Shown: in pieces, positions 57,901-60,000 of the stretch
Numbering within the stretch: the stretch's first letter is position 1
Layout: the number at the start of each line of letters is the position of its first letter
Assembly: GCA_018398765.1 (NCBI GenBank)
Contig: JAHBMJ010004998.1
Coordinates: forward strand, 1-60,000
Reading direction: 5' to 3'
Length of the DNA: 60,000 nt
Origin: Chromera velia
Lineage: Eukaryota; Sar; Chromeraceae
The notes under the pieces: model-generated
Told to the model about the DNA's origin: nothing
What the model saw: the letters and a program-made list of their open reading frames with translations, nothing else
Database searches by the model: none
Program-made: the position numbers and the translations under genes

Positions 57901-58566
57901 GAAGCGCTCAGCAGCTGTGGGGCCATCACGCCCTCTCGCCGTCTCTCCGAAGCAGGAGGCGGGCTCGGAGGGCAGCCCCACAGTCACCCTCCTCATGCCA
58001 ACACAGCAGCACACCACGAGCCCACACCAACCACCGCATCAATGCGTAACCCATCCGATTCTTTTGCTTCCCCTGCGTCTCTTCCTGGACCCCCTTCTGT
58101 GAGTGAACCGACACCCACCCGGACTGAGTCTCTGACGGCAGACGTGTTGATTGTGGATGATGATCGGTTCTGTCTGATGGCGACTGCAGCTGCGATTCGA
58201 CGGTTGGGGTTTTCAGTCAAGACTGCGGAAGATGGAGACGAGGCAGTGGACCTCATCGTCACACGAGGTCAATCTTTCCGTCTGGTTCTGCTGGACAAAA
58301 ACATGGCCAGGATGGATGGACCTGAAGCGGTTCGGCAGATCTCAACTCATTTTGCCAGAGGGAGGCCGATAGAGGGATCTGAGTCTCCGCAAGATCAGTC
58401 CGAGATCCAGACACTGACACAGCGTCAGTGTGTGCCCTCTGTTGTAGGACTGACAGGAGACACACTGGAAGATGCGTGCGAGGCGTTCCTTCGATCTGGA
58501 GCAGAGAAAGTGATGCTGAAACCCCTCAAGGTGGAAGACCTCAAGCTGCTGCTTGCGTCTAAATGA
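54909..58566 (+). CDS. Membrane hybrid histidine kinase with receiver domain
   Basis: Exons 54909-55022, 55132-55459, 55588-56156 and 56417-58566 are supported by phase and motifs. About four hydrophobic segments lie in residues 55-220 (PTLLLLLTALFVLVLAV is the clearest). The HisKA box reads FMSYIMHEMRNPLNG with phospho-acceptor His253 (55902). The ATPase domain has N-box LEQVVSNFISNAKKFT (about 550-565), G1 VSDTGPGLSEED (about 700) and G2 GGGTGLGLVICKS (about 730), with a 140-residue insert between N and G1. A receiver domain follows: VLIVDDDR, phospho-acceptor LLDKNM (58294), GLTGD and LKPL. The frame changes once just after GLVICKS (57631-57636), so the gene is either mutated or misread there. 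It autophosphorylates on His and passes phosphate to its own Asp; the input signal is unknown and no outside sensor domain is seen. Confidence 0.88.
56576..56821 (+). repeat. 93-bp coding tandem repeat in the kinase
   Basis: Two full units and a partial third start at 56576, 56669 and 56762. Each encodes 31 residues beginning VSTPTLPKVLSSAVE and ending DKFACVD. They lie between the His box and the ATPase N-box. The units are almost identical, so the expansion is recent. Confidence 0.9.
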
Positions 58567-59855
58567 TGGGATAGATCATGGCGGATTGTGATCGACTGAA
58601 AACATAGCCTAGCCTGAGATGGAAAGAAGAGTTGATCAACGCAAGGTTCCCCGCCCAGTTCCTCGCTTTACTTGATGTAAACTAATGTAAACGATCTATG
58701 ATTTTACAAATCATTATACACCCTTAGTTGCCACAATGTTGTGAAGTTTCAGGCTCTGAGTCAGGCTAGTATTATAATGGCCAGTTTTGCTTAAATACTT
58801 TATGAAAGGCCATGCTTATAATTTTTTAAAAATATATGAAGACACATGATTATATATAAAGCAGAGTATTGAACCTTTCAACTGTTCAGAAGACACTGTT
58901 CCAGACAGGAGGAAGAGTCACTTGAATGACTCACGTCAAAAGTGGAATATTCACTTATCTGCATGAGTCATGCACTGATCACATAAAAGCAGTGATGCAA
59001 GTGATGATGATGATGATGATTGAGGGTTAAATCCTAGATCCAGCGATGCCAGACCCCAAGCCACTAACAAGGCTTTGAGGACAACCCCATGTCATGCAAA
59101 ACGCTCACTCAACCTAGGTTCTATAGGGTATTTGAAGGCTTGCAAGACTAGGCGGCCCCTACGCTTTAGTCTTAAGCACGCACGCCAGACGGAGGTACCC
59201 AGTCCTCGGAAGAAATGAAGCGAGGGCCTAGTATTATACGACTTCTTAAAACTATTTTAGTTGCTTAAGATTCGATATTGCTCGGTTTATGATTTAACCC
59301 TATATCACTAGCATCAATAATCATCATGGATTCCAGCATACCAATTCAAAGTTTCTCGATATTAAAAAAATTAACCAATTCAAAGTTATAATTTTCTACG
59401 TAATTTTGTATTTACAATAATTTGAATTCATCATATGAGTGTGGAACGATGATATTAAAATTACATAAAAGTATGATTCAAAACGCAGACTGCATATAGC
59501 AGAAAAACAATTAAATTAATATAAACTTATTAGGTGAGAACAAAAAGTAGTATTTATTCTATAGTATTGAGTCATGCACGCAATTCATATTTGATACGAA
59601 AAGCATTTAAATAACATCAAAAAACACTTAAAAATATAAGCATTCTTTTAAATAGTGTACTCTGACTTCATGTTCATACTGGTGTTCATAGTTGCGGTTT
59701 GTTGATTTTATTTTTGATGTGTTTGGATCCTTTTTGAGCAGGTGTTCCGCTAGGTGTTCCGTATAGGGCCGTTTGCTTTCCGAATCCACTTCAAGAACAC
59801 GGGTCGATCGATGCGGTCTTAGCTTGACTAGCTCGGCTGAATTGCCTGTCTGTCA
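58567..59855. other. AT-rich intergenic sequence
   Basis: No coding frame. AT-rich from about 58660 to 59750, with a dispersed repeat at 59002-59087 and an AGGTGTTCCG word repeated twice near 59740-59762. Confidence 0.55.
59002..59087 (-). repeat. Dispersed repeat ending in (ATC)n, copy 2
   Basis: Reverse complement of the 39875-39960 copy, with the tail read as GATGAT on the plus strand. Further related sequence may extend to about 59215. Confidence 0.7.
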
Positions 59856-59927
59856 TCATCCGGGGGGCCAGTTCATTTGTCTGCCGCCGAGGATGTGGAT
59901 GTGAAGGTGGAAGACGGACTGACAGGC
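59856..59927 (-). CDS. HINT-type HIT-family protein, last exon
   Basis: A 72-base exon follows a CTGCAG acceptor on the minus strand and ends in TGA at 59858-59856. It encodes QSVFHLHIHILGG and then RQMNWPPG, the closing part of HINT-type HIT proteins. The histidine triad H-L-H-I-H-I-L is complete, so the active-site histidine is present. Known members are purine nucleotide phosphoramidases of about 110-130 residues, mostly cytosolic or nuclear. The rest of the gene lies beyond 59928, mostly outside the window. The frame is too short to stand out as an open reading frame, so the call rests on the motif. Confidence 0.82.
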   Translation of the reverse strand, partial: ACQSVFHLHIHILGGRQMNWPPG

Positions 59928-60000
59928 CTGCAGGCATCATAATTAAGTGAAATGCAGAAAAGAATGAACGGATACATGAACGAGCCGGTGTATGAATGCA
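59928..60000. other. Probable intron of the HINT gene
   Basis: From the acceptor at 59928 to the window end no further HIT sequence is seen, so this is most likely intron. Confidence 0.5.

Noticed and set aside
1-60000. tRNA, rRNA and CRISPR arrays
   Set aside because: No tRNA B-box with cloverleaf, no rRNA-like sequence, and the tandem repeats lack unique spacers.

Overview
The window is nuclear DNA of an intron-rich single-celled eukaryote. The evidence is GT-AG introns with short exons, secreted proteins with cleavable signal peptides, a hybrid histidine kinase, and LINE, LTR and MITE remnants in dense microsatellite. A chromerid-like or other alveolate alga would fit, but this is inference: no marker gene in the window settles the species. 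The assembly is a draft, with N bases at 14532-14535, 25773 and 29958.

Layout. 1-2983: decayed LINE (reverse transcriptase, zinc motif, RNase H, TAATACC tail). 3644-7615 (+): seven-exon secreted lectin-lipase with a complete Ser-Asp-His triad. 7616-10166: AT-rich repeats with a hAT-type MITE and perfect target duplication. 10.2-19.4 kb: about 9 kb of simple sequence without a gene I can support. 19359-23204 (-): four-exon 1065-residue protein, divergent from 23637-25352 (+), a secretory small heat shock protein split by an acidic insertion. 26884-30767: rearranged LTR retrotransposon fossil whose terminal repeats are inverted. 31345-31935 (-): intronless GNAT acetyltransferase. About 33.1-37.9 kb (+): multi-exon TRAF-type zinc-finger gene, followed by a 460-residue repeat protein (38024-39406). 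39.4-50.6 kb: gene-poor, with local duplications and dispersed repeats. 50640-54352 (-): secreted protein made of two tandem cysteine-rich plus receptor-L-like modules. It shares a 556-base upstream region with 54909-58566 (+), a membrane hybrid histidine kinase. 58.6-59.8 kb: AT-rich. 59856-59927 (-): last exon of a HINT/HIT gene that runs out of the window.

How the genes may work together. Four products look secreted or membrane-bound: the lectin-lipase, the small heat shock protein, the double L-domain protein and the kinase. The L-domain protein and the kinase are head to head and could be co-expressed. The kinase has membrane helices but no evident outside sensor domain, so the L-domain protein is a speculative partner. 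Splice junctions given below were deduced by hand from phase, GT/AG signals and family motifs. They are consistent but unconfirmed by transcripts.
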